Assembly (NCBI GenBank): GCA_038322235.1
Contig: JBBQFQ010000008.1
Location: 1 to 64,000, forward strand
DNA length: 64,000 nucleotides
Origin: SZAS-18 sp038322235
GTDB taxonomy: Bacteria; Verrucomicrobiota; Verrucomicrobiia; Chthoniobacterales; SZAS-18
Direction: 5' to 3'
The position numbers were made by a program, and so were the translations under genes. The first letter of the stretch is position 1; every line of letters begins with the position of its first letter. The notes under the pieces were generated by a model. It made no database searches, was not told the origin of the DNA, and saw nothing but the letters and a program-made list of their open reading frames with translations. Shown piece by piece: positions 17,560 through 25,212 of this stretch.

Positions 17560-18666
17560 TCAGCCTCGGGCAAAGGGTCGGCCGTAGGCAACGAACTTCC
17601 CCTCGTGGTGGAAGAGACCGAAAAATGAACGGTAGCCGCCTTTCTTTTTTCCCGGGTCGAAGCGGTAGATGTTCACGCCCTTCGCCCGCTCGGATCCCGC
17701 CATCATCCAATGCCCCTGTTCGTCGACCCCGAGGAAAACCATCACGTGCGTGATGTCGGGCCGGCGGACGGGTTTGTAGGTGTTCTCCCAGAAGAGCAGG
17801 TCACCCGTCCGGAGGTCCCGGTCCAGCTTCTTCGCATTCACTTCGCTGCTGAACCATCCGCGCGGCGCCTTCCAAAGTTTTCTGGCGCGCTCCAGCGTGA
17901 GGTATTGCTCGGAGGCGGTTCGCGGTAGAGTCACGCCCGCCTCTCGAAAGAGCCAGCGCGTCGTGTTGGAGCAATCCATGACCCACTCCCCGCCTTCCCC
18001 CGGAGGTTGCCAGCGGCCGTTGTAGGGAATGCCCTGGGTGGAAAGCAGCCGGGCGGCGGCGATGAGGGCCTGCGGCGGACGTGGCTCCGCGGTCGCCGGC
18101 CGATTGACCGGCGGCGGCGGGTCCGGCAACGCGGGACGTGGGTCCGGTTTGACGGCCGTCCGGGGAACTTCCTCCTGCCCGAGCGGAGGCTCGTCGAGTG
18201 GGGCGGGCGCGCGGTTTGCGGCTGGCGGTGGCGTTCGTGGCGGGGTGGAAGGGGCGGCGGGCGGCTCGGCCGAGAGGACGGTTGTATACGACGAGACCTT
18301 CCGATCGCTGGTCGGGAGTCGCGGCGAAGCTTCCGCCCGACGCGGCGGACGCTCCTCGGAAGTCGGTGGCCTCGGCCGCTCCGGAGGAGGGAAGGCCGTT
18401 GGGGGGGTCGGGCGAGGCAACGGAACGGCGACGCTGATCGCGGGCGCCGCGTCGCCCGGCGCGGGAATCACGATCATCGTCCCGGGGCTCAACGTATCCC
18501 CGGAGAGCCCATTCGCGCGCCGGATCAGTTCCGCGCGAATTTTATATTGCCAGCTGAGGCGCGGAACCGTGTCGCCCGGCTGAACGCGGTGGCGAATCGG
18601 CTCGGCGGCCGCTCCCGTCCCGGCGCCGAACAGCGCCACGAAGAGGAAGGCCAGCGCGCGTTTCAT
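17560..18666 (-). CDS. Secreted LysM - NlpC/P60 peptidoglycan hydrolase
   Basis: This 368-residue protein has a signal peptide (to about residue 21) and one LysM repeat (HRVQPGDTVPRLSWQYKI, about 24-70). A Pro-rich linker of about 120 residues follows, then a C-terminal NlpC/P60-like domain. The catalytic Cys is in WVMDCSNTTRWLFREAG (about residue 228) and the His in DITHVMVFLG (about 307). The family cleaves stem peptides of peptidoglycan. The start ATG at 18666 overlaps the acetyltransferase stop by four bases. The long linker may span a thick or distant peptidoglycan layer; that is inference. Confidence 0.87.
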   Translation of the reverse strand: MKRALAFLFVALFGAGTGAAAEPIRHRVQPGDTVPRLSWQYKIRAELIRRANGLSGDTLSPGTMIVIPAPGDAAPAISVAVPLPRPTPPTAFPPPERPRPPTSEERPPRRAEASPRLPTSDRKVSSYTTVLSAEPPAAPSTPPRTPPPAANRAPAPLDEPPLGQEEVPRTAVKPDPRPALPDPPPPVNRPATAEPRPPQALIAAARLLSTQGIPYNGRWQPPGEGGEWVMDCSNTTRWLFREAGVTLPRTASEQYLTLERARKLWKAPRGWFSSEVNAKKLDRDLRTGDLLFWENTYKPVRRPDITHVMVFLGVDEQGHWMMAGSERAKGVNIYRFDPGKKKGGYRSFFGLFHHEGKFVAYGRPFARG

Positions 18667-19151
18667 GGCTGCTGGCCGAGTTGACGAAGCGCGTCGCCGG
18701 TGACGCGGAAGACCGTCCACTCATCCTGCGGGAGGGCACCGAGGCTGCGGTAGAAGCGAATCGCGTCTTCGTTCCAGTCCAGCACGGCCCACTCGAAGCG
18801 TCCGCACCCGCGCTCCACCGCGATCTGCGCCAGGCGCTGCAAGAGCCGTCGGCCGAGACCGCGCCGACGGTGGTCCGGCCGGACGAAGAGATCCTCCAGA
18901 TAGAGACCGCGGCGGGCGAGGAACGTGGAGTAGTTGTGAAAATAGAGCGCGAAGCCCACTGGGTCCCCGGCGTCCTCGGCGATCAGGGCGGCGCAGTGCC
19001 GGGAGCTGAGGTCCGCCTCAAGCTGGGCCTCGGAGCCCACCACCTCGTGCGCGAGGCGTTCAAATTCCGCGAGCGCATTGATCAAACGAAACAACGCCGG
19101 CGCATCGGCCGGCGTTGCTTCGCGAATCGTGGCATCAGCAGACGTCGTCAT
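18663..19151 (-). CDS. GNAT-family N-acetyltransferase (diamine/spermidine acetyltransferase-like)
   Basis: This 162-residue protein is a single GNAT domain. The acetyl-CoA loop is RPDHRRRGLGRRLLQRLA, and the C-terminal WAVLDWNEDAIRFYRSLGA matches the spermidine/diamine acetyltransferase subgroup (W.VLDWN..AI.FY...GA). The substrate is probably a small amine or amino acid, but it is not proven. It is coupled to the downstream hydrolase gene by an ATGA overlap and follows the DUF3395-like gene by 30 bases. Confidence 0.88.
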   Translation of the reverse strand: MTTSADATIREATPADAPALFRLINALAEFERLAHEVVGSEAQLEADLSSRHCAALIAEDAGDPVGFALYFHNYSTFLARRGLYLEDLFVRPDHRRRGLGRRLLQRLAQIAVERGCGRFEWAVLDWNEDAIRFYRSLGALPQDEWTVFRVTGDALRQLGQQP

Positions 19152-19181
19152 GCGCCGAAGATGCGGGCGGATTTGCTCCGC

Positions 19182-19742
19182 TCAAGGGATGGATATCGTT
19201 TCCCCGCCGCGACCCGCCTGCACGCGGCGGATGACTTCGTTGTAGGGATTCGTGACAACGAACAGCTGACCGCGCTGGGAGGGAGTGGCATAGCGCGCCC
19301 CGGGAGCGAGGATCGTGACCCACTGCCACTGGCCGTATTCGTTCACCGTGTAGACCCGGAGGGACTCACCGGTGCGATTCCGGAACCGAATTTCGCTGGC
19401 ACCGGCATACCCGCCCTCGGGACTGCCATACGAGCCTTCCGGCGCGCCACCGCGGAGCACGAGCCAGGAGTTCTCCGAGGCCGACGCCTTCAGGACCTGA
19501 CCGCGCGTCTGGTACTCGACATAAAGCGCCTTTCGAATATTTGGGGCCGGATCACCGCCCATGCTCCGGTTCGTGACGCGGATCCGGGTGTCGCCGCGAT
19601 TCACGCAGTCTTGCACGATGCCGGTGACGTCGGCCCAGCACTCACCGACGCCGTAAAACGCCCGGATGACTTCCAGGGCCTGGGCTGATTGGGCAGTGAT
19701 GAGGATCGCGGTGGTGAGGAGGAGGAGCCGGAGGAGTTTCAT
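19182..19742 (-). CDS. Exported DUF3395-like protein
   Basis: This 186-residue protein starts at ATG 19742, which gives a clear signal peptide (MKLLRLLLLTTAILITAQ). The middle part (EVIRAFYGVGECWADVTG, then RIRVTNRSMGGDPAPNIRKA) resembles the DUF3395 module, which occurs fused to DnaJ or alone in exported bacterial proteins. The C-terminal half is beta-rich with an RFRNRTGESLRVYTVNEYG stretch. Function unknown. It would be the first gene of the minus-strand run that includes the acetyltransferase, the hydrolase and scpAB. A longer frame from 19883 lacks a signal sequence and is not favoured. Confidence 0.65.
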   Translation of the reverse strand: MKLLRLLLLTTAILITAQSAQALEVIRAFYGVGECWADVTGIVQDCVNRGDTRIRVTNRSMGGDPAPNIRKALYVEYQTRGQVLKASASENSWLVLRGGAPEGSYGSPEGGYAGASEIRFRNRTGESLRVYTVNEYGQWQWVTILAPGARYATPSQRGQLFVVTNPYNEVIRRVQAGRGGETISIP

Positions 19743-19913
19743 GAGGAGTGAAGGAGCAGGTAAGGGACAGCTACGGGCGGTCCGACGGAGCAGCAAGTCG
19801 CCGCATTCACGGATTCTGGCGCGGGTCTCGCGCCGCCTCTGGCTGAGGCCCGCTCGATCCGGGCACCGTCCCCGGATGGACAAGGCGCGCCCGCAGAGTA
19901 AAGGAACGGTGCT

Positions 19914-21794
19914 TTGAACCCCGAAGATCCCACCCCGTCAACGATCACACCGCCCGCGCCCGAGGCTGCGCCTGCGCCGGCTGCTGATTATCCGCTTTCT
20001 GCGTCCGGCCATCAACCCGAGGAAACGGCGCGCGCCGGGAATCCGCCGCCTTTGCCGACGGACGAAACCACCGCCGACGTCTCGCCCGTGGATCAGCTCC
20101 AGATGCTGGCAGCCCGCGCCCAGGAAGGCCGGCTCCGTCCGGAAGAGGAGAGCACCGCGGCGGAAGCCATGCGCTCGATGCTCGCCTCGGGCGGCGCCGG
20201 ACTGAATGCGGCGATGACGTTTGTCCCGCTGTTCAATTGGAATATTTCAGTTAACGCGCTGAATGGCGCGTGGGCCGAGATGAGCGCGACCGCGAAGGAG
20301 GCCTTCCTGAGCGGACTGAAGCGCGAGGAATTTCGTTCCGAACCCGCCCGCCGCGTGCGGTTGAGCCTGGCGCGGGGGATCTTTAAGGCCGACGTCGATG
20401 CCGCCGCGAAGATCATCGCCGGAGTTTGCGCCGAGTTGCGCAAGGCCGGCGAGAGCGAACCGCTCGGGAAAAACGAGCGCCGGAATTTCGACTCCGTCAT
20501 GATCGGCAAAGGCCGCCCGTGGATCTGCCAGATCCCGCTGACGGAGTGGCGCGCGGCGGACTCCAACGCGGTCGTGACCGTGACCGTCGCGGCTTGCTTC
20601 GCCGGGGGAAATGTCCCGCCCTTCACGCAGCTGGCCCTCCTGAAGTGGCTCGGGGAAGGCGATCGCCTGGAGAAACTCGCGGACGAGTCGCTCACGCCAA
20701 TCGGGGATTCCGTCTCGAAGTGGAGTCAGAAATGGCGGCTCGCGCTCCAGCGGGAAGTGCCCTCGCTCCCGGAGCCTCTCGCCACCCTCGCCGCCGCCGC
20801 GGCGGAGGCAGCCGAAGCAGCCGAAGCCGCGGAGGCGGCGGCCGCGTCCGCTCCCGCTTCCGCGCCAAGCGGCGGACGTCGGCGCAAGGCGGCCGACGCC
20901 GGACCCTCGAAGGCGGACGACGAAAAAGCTGATTCGCGACCGGATGCCGCCGCCGCAGCAGATCCCGCCAGCGACCATGACGCCGACGACGCGGCTGATG
21001 AAGACGACGAGGACGACGAGGACGAGGACGAGGACGCAGAAGACGACGAGGACGCGGACGAGGCTGACGCCGACGCCGATGGGGAAGAAGACGAAGACGA
21101 AGACGAGGAGGAAGATGAAGATGAGGCAGACGGTGAAGGCGAGGAAGGGACGGCCCCTTCAGCCGGGGATGGCTCCCGCCGGATCAGTCGCCGCGAACGC
21201 ATCCGTTTGCGTCGGCAGCAGCGCCAGGAAAGTCGGCCGGGAGCGGCGTCGCCGCCGGCGGATCGCCGCCAGAGCGCGGAGCGCGCGCCCGATATCCGGG
21301 AGACGCTTCGCCTGCTCGACCGCCAGTTCCAGACCCTGAAGACGGAACTGGACGTGGCGCGTTCGAACGCGCGGCAGCGCGACGACAGCTTTGGGGGTCG
21401 GGGTCGGCGGAAGCGCGGCTTCGATCAACCGGAACCCGCCATGCCGGAGAGCGAGCAATCCGCCTTGCGCCAGCACAACCTTCGCCTTGAGGCGACCGTC
21501 GCCGAGCTCCGCGAACGGATCGATGCGCTCATGGCTGGCTCCGAGGATGAGGCGACCAGTCGAGCTGCATTTACGGAGGGCAGCGCCCCCGGGGAGCGCG
21601 AACAGTTTCAGACGCTTCTCGGCTTGAAGCTGTCCCGCGCCCGCGCCGACTTCCAGTCGATGCAGGGCCGGGTCCGCGACGACGTCTTCGGCGACAATTA
21701 CCGCACGTTGCTTGATCAGATCTTCGAAACCCTCACGGCTCACGGCATCCAATTCGTGGCGGTGGAGGACGAAACCGCGGAGCCCCAGCTTTAA
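19914..21794 (+). CDS. Large protein with a central Asp/Glu-rich tract and C-terminal coiled coil; function unknown
   Basis: This 626-residue protein starts at TTG 19914, with AAAGGA about 10 bases upstream. Residues 1-60 are Pro/Ala-rich. Residues about 70-300 form a helical domain I do not recognise (FVPLFNWNISVNALNGAWAE). Residues about 300-330 are Ala/Glu repeats. Residues about 348-412 are almost entirely Asp and Glu. A basic patch follows (RRISRRERIRLRRQQR), then a helical coiled-coil region (about 455-545). Acid-then-basic segments suggest nucleic acid or ribosome contacts, but nothing proves it. It is followed by the TPR gene 58 bp on. Confidence 0.7.
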   Translation: MNPEDPTPSTITPPAPEAAPAPAADYPLSASGHQPEETARAGNPPPLPTDETTADVSPVDQLQMLAARAQEGRLRPEEESTAAEAMRSMLASGGAGLNAAMTFVPLFNWNISVNALNGAWAEMSATAKEAFLSGLKREEFRSEPARRVRLSLARGIFKADVDAAAKIIAGVCAELRKAGESEPLGKNERRNFDSVMIGKGRPWICQIPLTEWRAADSNAVVTVTVAACFAGGNVPPFTQLALLKWLGEGDRLEKLADESLTPIGDSVSKWSQKWRLALQREVPSLPEPLATLAAAAAEAAEAAEAAEAAAASAPASAPSGGRRRKAADAGPSKADDEKADSRPDAAAAADPASDHDADDAADEDDEDDEDEDEDAEDDEDADEADADADGEEDEDEDEEEDEDEADGEGEEGTAPSAGDGSRRISRRERIRLRRQQRQESRPGAASPPADRRQSAERAPDIRETLRLLDRQFQTLKTELDVARSNARQRDDSFGGRGRRKRGFDQPEPAMPESEQSALRQHNLRLEATVAELRERIDALMAGSEDEATSRAAFTEGSAPGEREQFQTLLGLKLSRARADFQSMQGRVRDDVFGDNYRTLLDQIFETLTAHGIQFVAVEDETAEPQL

Positions 21795-21814
21795 CCCCGC
21801 GGCGCTTCCTTGAC

Positions 21815-21850
21815 GGTGGCGGCACGTGCCGCCACCTTCCCGCCCTTTTT
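21815..21850 (+). terminator. Possible intrinsic terminator or attenuator
   Basis: The perfect palindrome GGTGGCGGCACGTGCCGCCACC (arms 21815-21825 and 21826-21836) is followed by a T-run at about 21846-21851. The T-run lies about nine bases from the stem, further than usual. The structure separates the acidic-tract gene from the TPR gene, whose ATG is at 21852. Confidence 0.5.
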
Positions 21851-21851
21851 T

Positions 21852-22796
21852 ATGCCTCCCGGATCCCGCCGCCCCGCCGCCCTCACGCCCGCCTCCAAGT
21901 CCGCCGCGGCGTCTCCCGCGCCCGCCGAGGCGTCCAGCCCGCGAGGGACGGATTACGGACTTGAGCTCGAGATTTTCTGGAGCACCCACTGGAAAAAGGC
22001 GCTCCTCGCGGTGCTCCTCGCCTTCCTCGGCGTGATCGGTTACAGCATCTGGGATTATTCCCAGCAGCGGAGCCTGCTCGACGGGAATGCCCGGCTGGCC
22101 GGGGCCAAGACCGTGGACGAATTGAAGAAGGTCGCGGCCGAACTCGGAACGTCGCCCGTGGCGGCGGACGCGTGGCTGCTGCTCGCGCAGAAGCAGGCCG
22201 AAGCGAAGGATTTCTCCGGCGCCGCCGCGAGTGCCCGAGTCGTGGTCGACAAGTTTCGCGACCATCCCCTGCGGGGTGCGGCAATGCTCGCCGTCGCTGC
22301 GAACCTCGATGCCGCCGGCGACGCGGAAAAAGCGGATGCCGCTTACAAGGCGCTGGTCGACCAGCTCCCGACGGACTTCGCGACTCCTCTCGCGGTCTAC
22401 GCGCGCGCCGGTCTGGCAAAGCGGGCCGGAAAGATCGATGAAGCACGCCGGTTTTACGACGATCTGACGGCCCGCTACCCGCTCTCGACCCCCTCGCTCC
22501 AGGCCGCGCAGGAGCGGAAGCTCCTGCGGGGCGGCTCGACGGCGACCGACGTCTTCAAGGTCGTGGAACCGCCGAGGAAGGTGGAAGCGGCGCCCACGCC
22601 GGCGAGCGCAGGCAAACCGGCCGAGGCAGCACCCGTCCCGCCTCCCGCAGTGATCCCAGCCGCGGAGCCGACCCCAGCGGAAGCGGGGCCCGCGGCGACT
22701 CCCGAGGTGAAGCCGAGCCCGGCCGCGGCCACTCCGGCGCCCGCCAAGCCGGCAGATCCGAAGCCCGCCGCCACGCCAGCCGCGAAGAAGAAGTAA
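21852..22796 (+). CDS. Membrane-anchored tetratricopeptide-repeat protein (YfgM-like)
   Basis: This 314-residue protein starts at ATG 21852. Residues about 35-75 hold a short juxtamembrane helix and one transmembrane segment (ALLAVLLAFLGVIGYSIW). TPR-like helical pairs follow (about 85-225) with repeated A..LA..LG and FRDHPLRGAAML patterns. The C-terminal 85 residues are Pro/Ala/Lys-rich. The topology, one N-terminal TM then outside TPRs, resembles YfgM/BamD-type accessory proteins of the envelope, but a specific role cannot be given. It shares strand and spacing with the upstream acidic-tract gene and the downstream GST gene. Confidence 0.7.
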   Translation: MPPGSRRPAALTPASKSAAASPAPAEASSPRGTDYGLELEIFWSTHWKKALLAVLLAFLGVIGYSIWDYSQQRSLLDGNARLAGAKTVDELKKVAAELGTSPVAADAWLLLAQKQAEAKDFSGAAASARVVVDKFRDHPLRGAAMLAVAANLDAAGDAEKADAAYKALVDQLPTDFATPLAVYARAGLAKRAGKIDEARRFYDDLTARYPLSTPSLQAAQERKLLRGGSTATDVFKVVEPPRKVEAAPTPASAGKPAEAAPVPPPAVIPAAEPTPAEAGPAATPEVKPSPAAATPAPAKPADPKPAATPAAKKK

Positions 22797-22814
22797 CGCC
22801 AACCGCTCCTCCTC

Positions 22815-23483
22815 GTGTCTGTCCGGCTCTTCCAGTTCCCGCACAGCCCGTATTGCATCCCCATCGCGCAGGTGCTTCGCGCTGCCCGCGTGGAGTTGGA
22901 GGAGGTCGAGGTTTCAAACGCGGACCGCTCGGAAATCCTGCGGGTGACCGCTGGCGAGTATTTCCAGGTCCCGGTCCTCGAGCACGGCGGTCGTCTTGTC
23001 TACGAGAGCGGCGGCGAGACCCTGGACGTGGCGCGGTACGTCGACGCCATGTTCTGCGAGCATCGGCTGTTCCCGTCGGCCCTCGAAGGCATCCAGGCCA
23101 TTCTTCTGCCGCATCTCGAAGGTCCGGTGGAGGACGCGATTTTCCGCCTGACCGATCCGTTTTACATCGCGGATCTGACCGATCCGATCGCGCGCGGATT
23201 ATTGATCCGGCACAAGGAACGGCGCTACGGGCGCGGCTGCGTCCAGGATTGGCACCGGAATCACGAGGCGCTGCGTCTGAAGGCCGACGCGCTGCTGGCA
23301 CCATTGCAGCACATGATCGAGCACTCTGCGGGCGGGTATCTCCTCGGAGCCGCGCCGGTCTACGCCGACTTCGCCCTCTTCGGCCTGCTCGGAAACCTGA
23401 CTTTCCGCGGCTACAATTCCCTGACCCCCGGGCAGGCGCCGCTGGGCGCCTGGTACGAGCGGATCTGCGCGTGGCGGTTCTGA
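22815..23483 (+). CDS. Glutathione S-transferase family protein
   Basis: This 222-residue protein starts at GTG 22815. The N-terminal thioredoxin-like domain opens with RLFQFPHSPYCIPIAQVLRA. It carries a potential active-site Ser/Cys pair and the cis-Pro motif QVPVLEHGGRLVYES. The C-terminal domain is all-helical with the N-capping YADFALFGLL motif. Substrate class is unknown. It begins 18 bases after the TPR gene, so it may be co-transcribed, and ends convergently with the bactofilin gene. Confidence 0.85.
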   Translation: MSVRLFQFPHSPYCIPIAQVLRAARVELEEVEVSNADRSEILRVTAGEYFQVPVLEHGGRLVYESGGETLDVARYVDAMFCEHRLFPSALEGIQAILLPHLEGPVEDAIFRLTDPFYIADLTDPIARGLLIRHKERRYGRGCVQDWHRNHEALRLKADALLAPLQHMIEHSAGGYLLGAAPVYADFALFGLLGNLTFRGYNSLTPGQAPLGAWYERICAWRF

Positions 23484-23502
23484 TCCCGTCCGCGAGGAGT
23501 CG

Positions 23503-24507
23503 CTAAGCGGGCTCCGGGCTTGGCAACATCTCGCGCGGCAGCGGCGCAGGCGTGACGGCGACGCTCCGCGGTGAGGGCGCTTCCGCGGCCGTGGAAATCG
23601 TCAGGTCGCCGTCGAAGCGCCCGCCTTTTTCCACGTCGAATCCTTTCGCCGTGAGTTTTCCGATCAGGTGTCCCGTCCGCCGGACGATGAGCGGGCCTTC
23701 GCAGAAAATGTTGGCTTCGATGCGGCCCTCGATCTCGGCCGACGTCACGCGAAGGGGGCGAACGCATTCCACCGCGGCGCCTTTCTCCACGTGGAGGTGC
23801 CGACCCTCGATTTCTCCGTAGAGCTTCCCGTCGTAGCGGATCGTCACGTCCCCGGAGCAGTAGAGATTCGCCCGGACTTTTCCGTAGATGGTCGCCGAGC
23901 CGCACATCACCTTGGAACTCGCGAGATCGGCTCGGGCCAGCACGAGGAGCGAGCCAGCCGTCTTGATGTCGCGGCTGAAGCTCCCGCTGATTTTGTAGTT
24001 CTGCAGATCGATGTACGCGCCGCAGTGCTTGCACGTGGCGGACTGTGCTGCGGCTCCGGCCTCCTGCTCGCCGTTGCAGTCGAAACACCGCACCACCAGG
24101 CTGTTTGGGCCGCGGAAATACTGGCCGAATTTCAGCCGCAGATGGGAAAGCGTCGTGGGCGGCTGGCCTCCCCCCACGCGGGGCGTCTCCGACGCCTCAT
24201 GGAGCGTGGGCGCATCCACTGGCACCGAGGTTGGCGCCGTCGAGGCGGTGACCTCATCGAGCGCCAGGTTTACCCGCGTGGGTGGCCGGGCCGCTTTCGC
24301 GGCCTTGAGCGCCTGCTCGATCGTGAAATGCTCGCTGCAGGCGCGGCAGTAGGTCGAGCGGGCCACGCTCGGCTCGGCTTGCTCGTGTCCGCAATGCGGG
24401 CACCGGACGCTGATTTTCTGACCGGGCTTTGCCACAGGTTTTCTCCGCGCTTGCGGCGCAGGCGCGCCGCCGATCGCCTCACTTGCCAAACGTCGCCCCA
24501 CCACCAC
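23503..24507 (-). CDS. Bactofilin-like polymer-forming protein with two zinc ribbons
   Basis: This 334-residue protein begins with a zinc ribbon (CPHCGHEQ ... YCRACSEHF, about residues 35-57). A second CxxC pair set lies at about 128-150 (CFDCNGEQ ... CKHCGAY). A right-handed beta-helix bactofilin domain spans about 155-300, with repeated G.I.G....V.. strands. Bactofilins polymerise into cytoskeletal scaffolds that place peptidoglycan enzymes. The double zinc ribbon is an unusual addition that could bind nucleic acid or protein. The start is GTG at 24507, 29 bases inside the upstream bactofilin gene; an exact start is uncertain. Confidence 0.75.
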   Translation of the reverse strand: MVVGRRLASEAIGGAPAPQARRKPVAKPGQKISVRCPHCGHEQAEPSVARSTYCRACSEHFTIEQALKAAKAARPPTRVNLALDEVTASTAPTSVPVDAPTLHEASETPRVGGGQPPTTLSHLRLKFGQYFRGPNSLVVRCFDCNGEQEAGAAAQSATCKHCGAYIDLQNYKISGSFSRDIKTAGSLLVLARADLASSKVMCGSATIYGKVRANLYCSGDVTIRYDGKLYGEIEGRHLHVEKGAAVECVRPLRVTSAEIEGRIEANIFCEGPLIVRRTGHLIGKLTAKGFDVEKGGRFDGDLTISTAAEAPSPRSVAVTPAPLPREMLPSPEPA

Positions 24508-25123
24508 TCCGCGGAGCGTCTCCGCCCGCCGGAGCGGTCTCGCTCTTCACCGGAGTCGAAGGGGTCCCCGACTTCGAACCCGGGGAGGTGACTTCGGACT
24601 TCCCGACGAAGGTTGCCCCTTCTTCGATCGTCACGCGGGCCGCCTTCAGGTCGCCGATGAGGTGGGAGCGCGCCTTCAGTTCACAGCGCTCCGAAACCGT
24701 GATGTTTCCCTGAATCTTGCCGTGCACCGTCACGCTCTTGGTCTTGATCTCGCCCTTGATTTCGGCGTTTTCACCGACCGTGAGGTTGCCGTCGGAAATG
24801 ATTTCACCTTCGATTTTTCCATCGATGATCAGCTCGTTCGTGAACTTGATGGAACCTTTGATTTCGACGTCTTTGGACAGGATATTTTTGGTGAGGCTGT
24901 CGGCCATGGGAGTAGGATTGGGTTGGAGGCTGGGTTGGGCAGATGTCGGGGTGACGGTGGCAGTTGGCTGCCGGGGAACGGGGGTCGCAGGAACCACCGG
25001 GGCGGGGACCGGGGCCGGCGCGGGAGCAGGAGCAGGTGCAGGTGCAGGTGCAGGTGCAGGTGCAGGTGCAGGTTCCGCCGCCGGCTCCTCAGGCGATGAC
25101 TTTTGGGGGAAGAAACGGAGCAC
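24479..25123 (-). CDS. Bactofilin with Ala-Pro repeat tail
   Basis: This is a 214-residue protein. A low-complexity N-terminus of about 70 residues consists largely of Ala-Pro repeats. A compact bactofilin domain follows at about 78-180 (KDVEIKGSIKFTNELIIDGK, IKGEIKTKSVTVHGKI, RSHLIGDLKAARVTIEEGA) with the typical glycine-spaced beta-helix turns. The frame starts at GTG 25123. A shorter reading from ATG at 24907 would drop the Ala-Pro region but keep the whole domain. It overlaps the second bactofilin gene, so the two are probably made together and may copolymerise. Confidence 0.85.
   Translation of the reverse strand: MLRFFPQKSSPEEPAAEPAPAPAPAPAPAPAPAPAPAPVPAPVVPATPVPRQPTATVTPTSAQPSLQPNPTPMADSLTKNILSKDVEIKGSIKFTNELIIDGKIEGEIISDGNLTVGENAEIKGEIKTKSVTVHGKIQGNITVSERCELKARSHLIGDLKAARVTIEEGATFVGKSEVTSPGSKSGTPSTPVKSETAPAGGDAPRSGGGATFGK
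25027..25073. repeat. Hexanucleotide tandem repeat (GCAGGT) coding Ala-Pro
   Basis: About eight near-identical 6-bp units (GCAGGT/GCAGGA on the plus strand) lie inside the bactofilin gene and encode the Ala-Pro tail. Because the unit is two codons, slippage would change tail length without shifting the frame. Confidence 0.8.
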
Positions 25124-25212
25124 GTTCGATTAATGGGGTGGGGGACGACGGTGTCAATCGGGCAGCGGTGAGAAAGCAAGTGTCGAGCCGCGCGCGCGGA
25201 ACGCGGCGGTTG

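Noticed and set aside
20726..21202. Minus-strand Ser-rich ORF
   Set aside because: It is the complement of the Asp/Glu-rich tract (GAC/GAG codons read as Ser/Val) and is not a gene.
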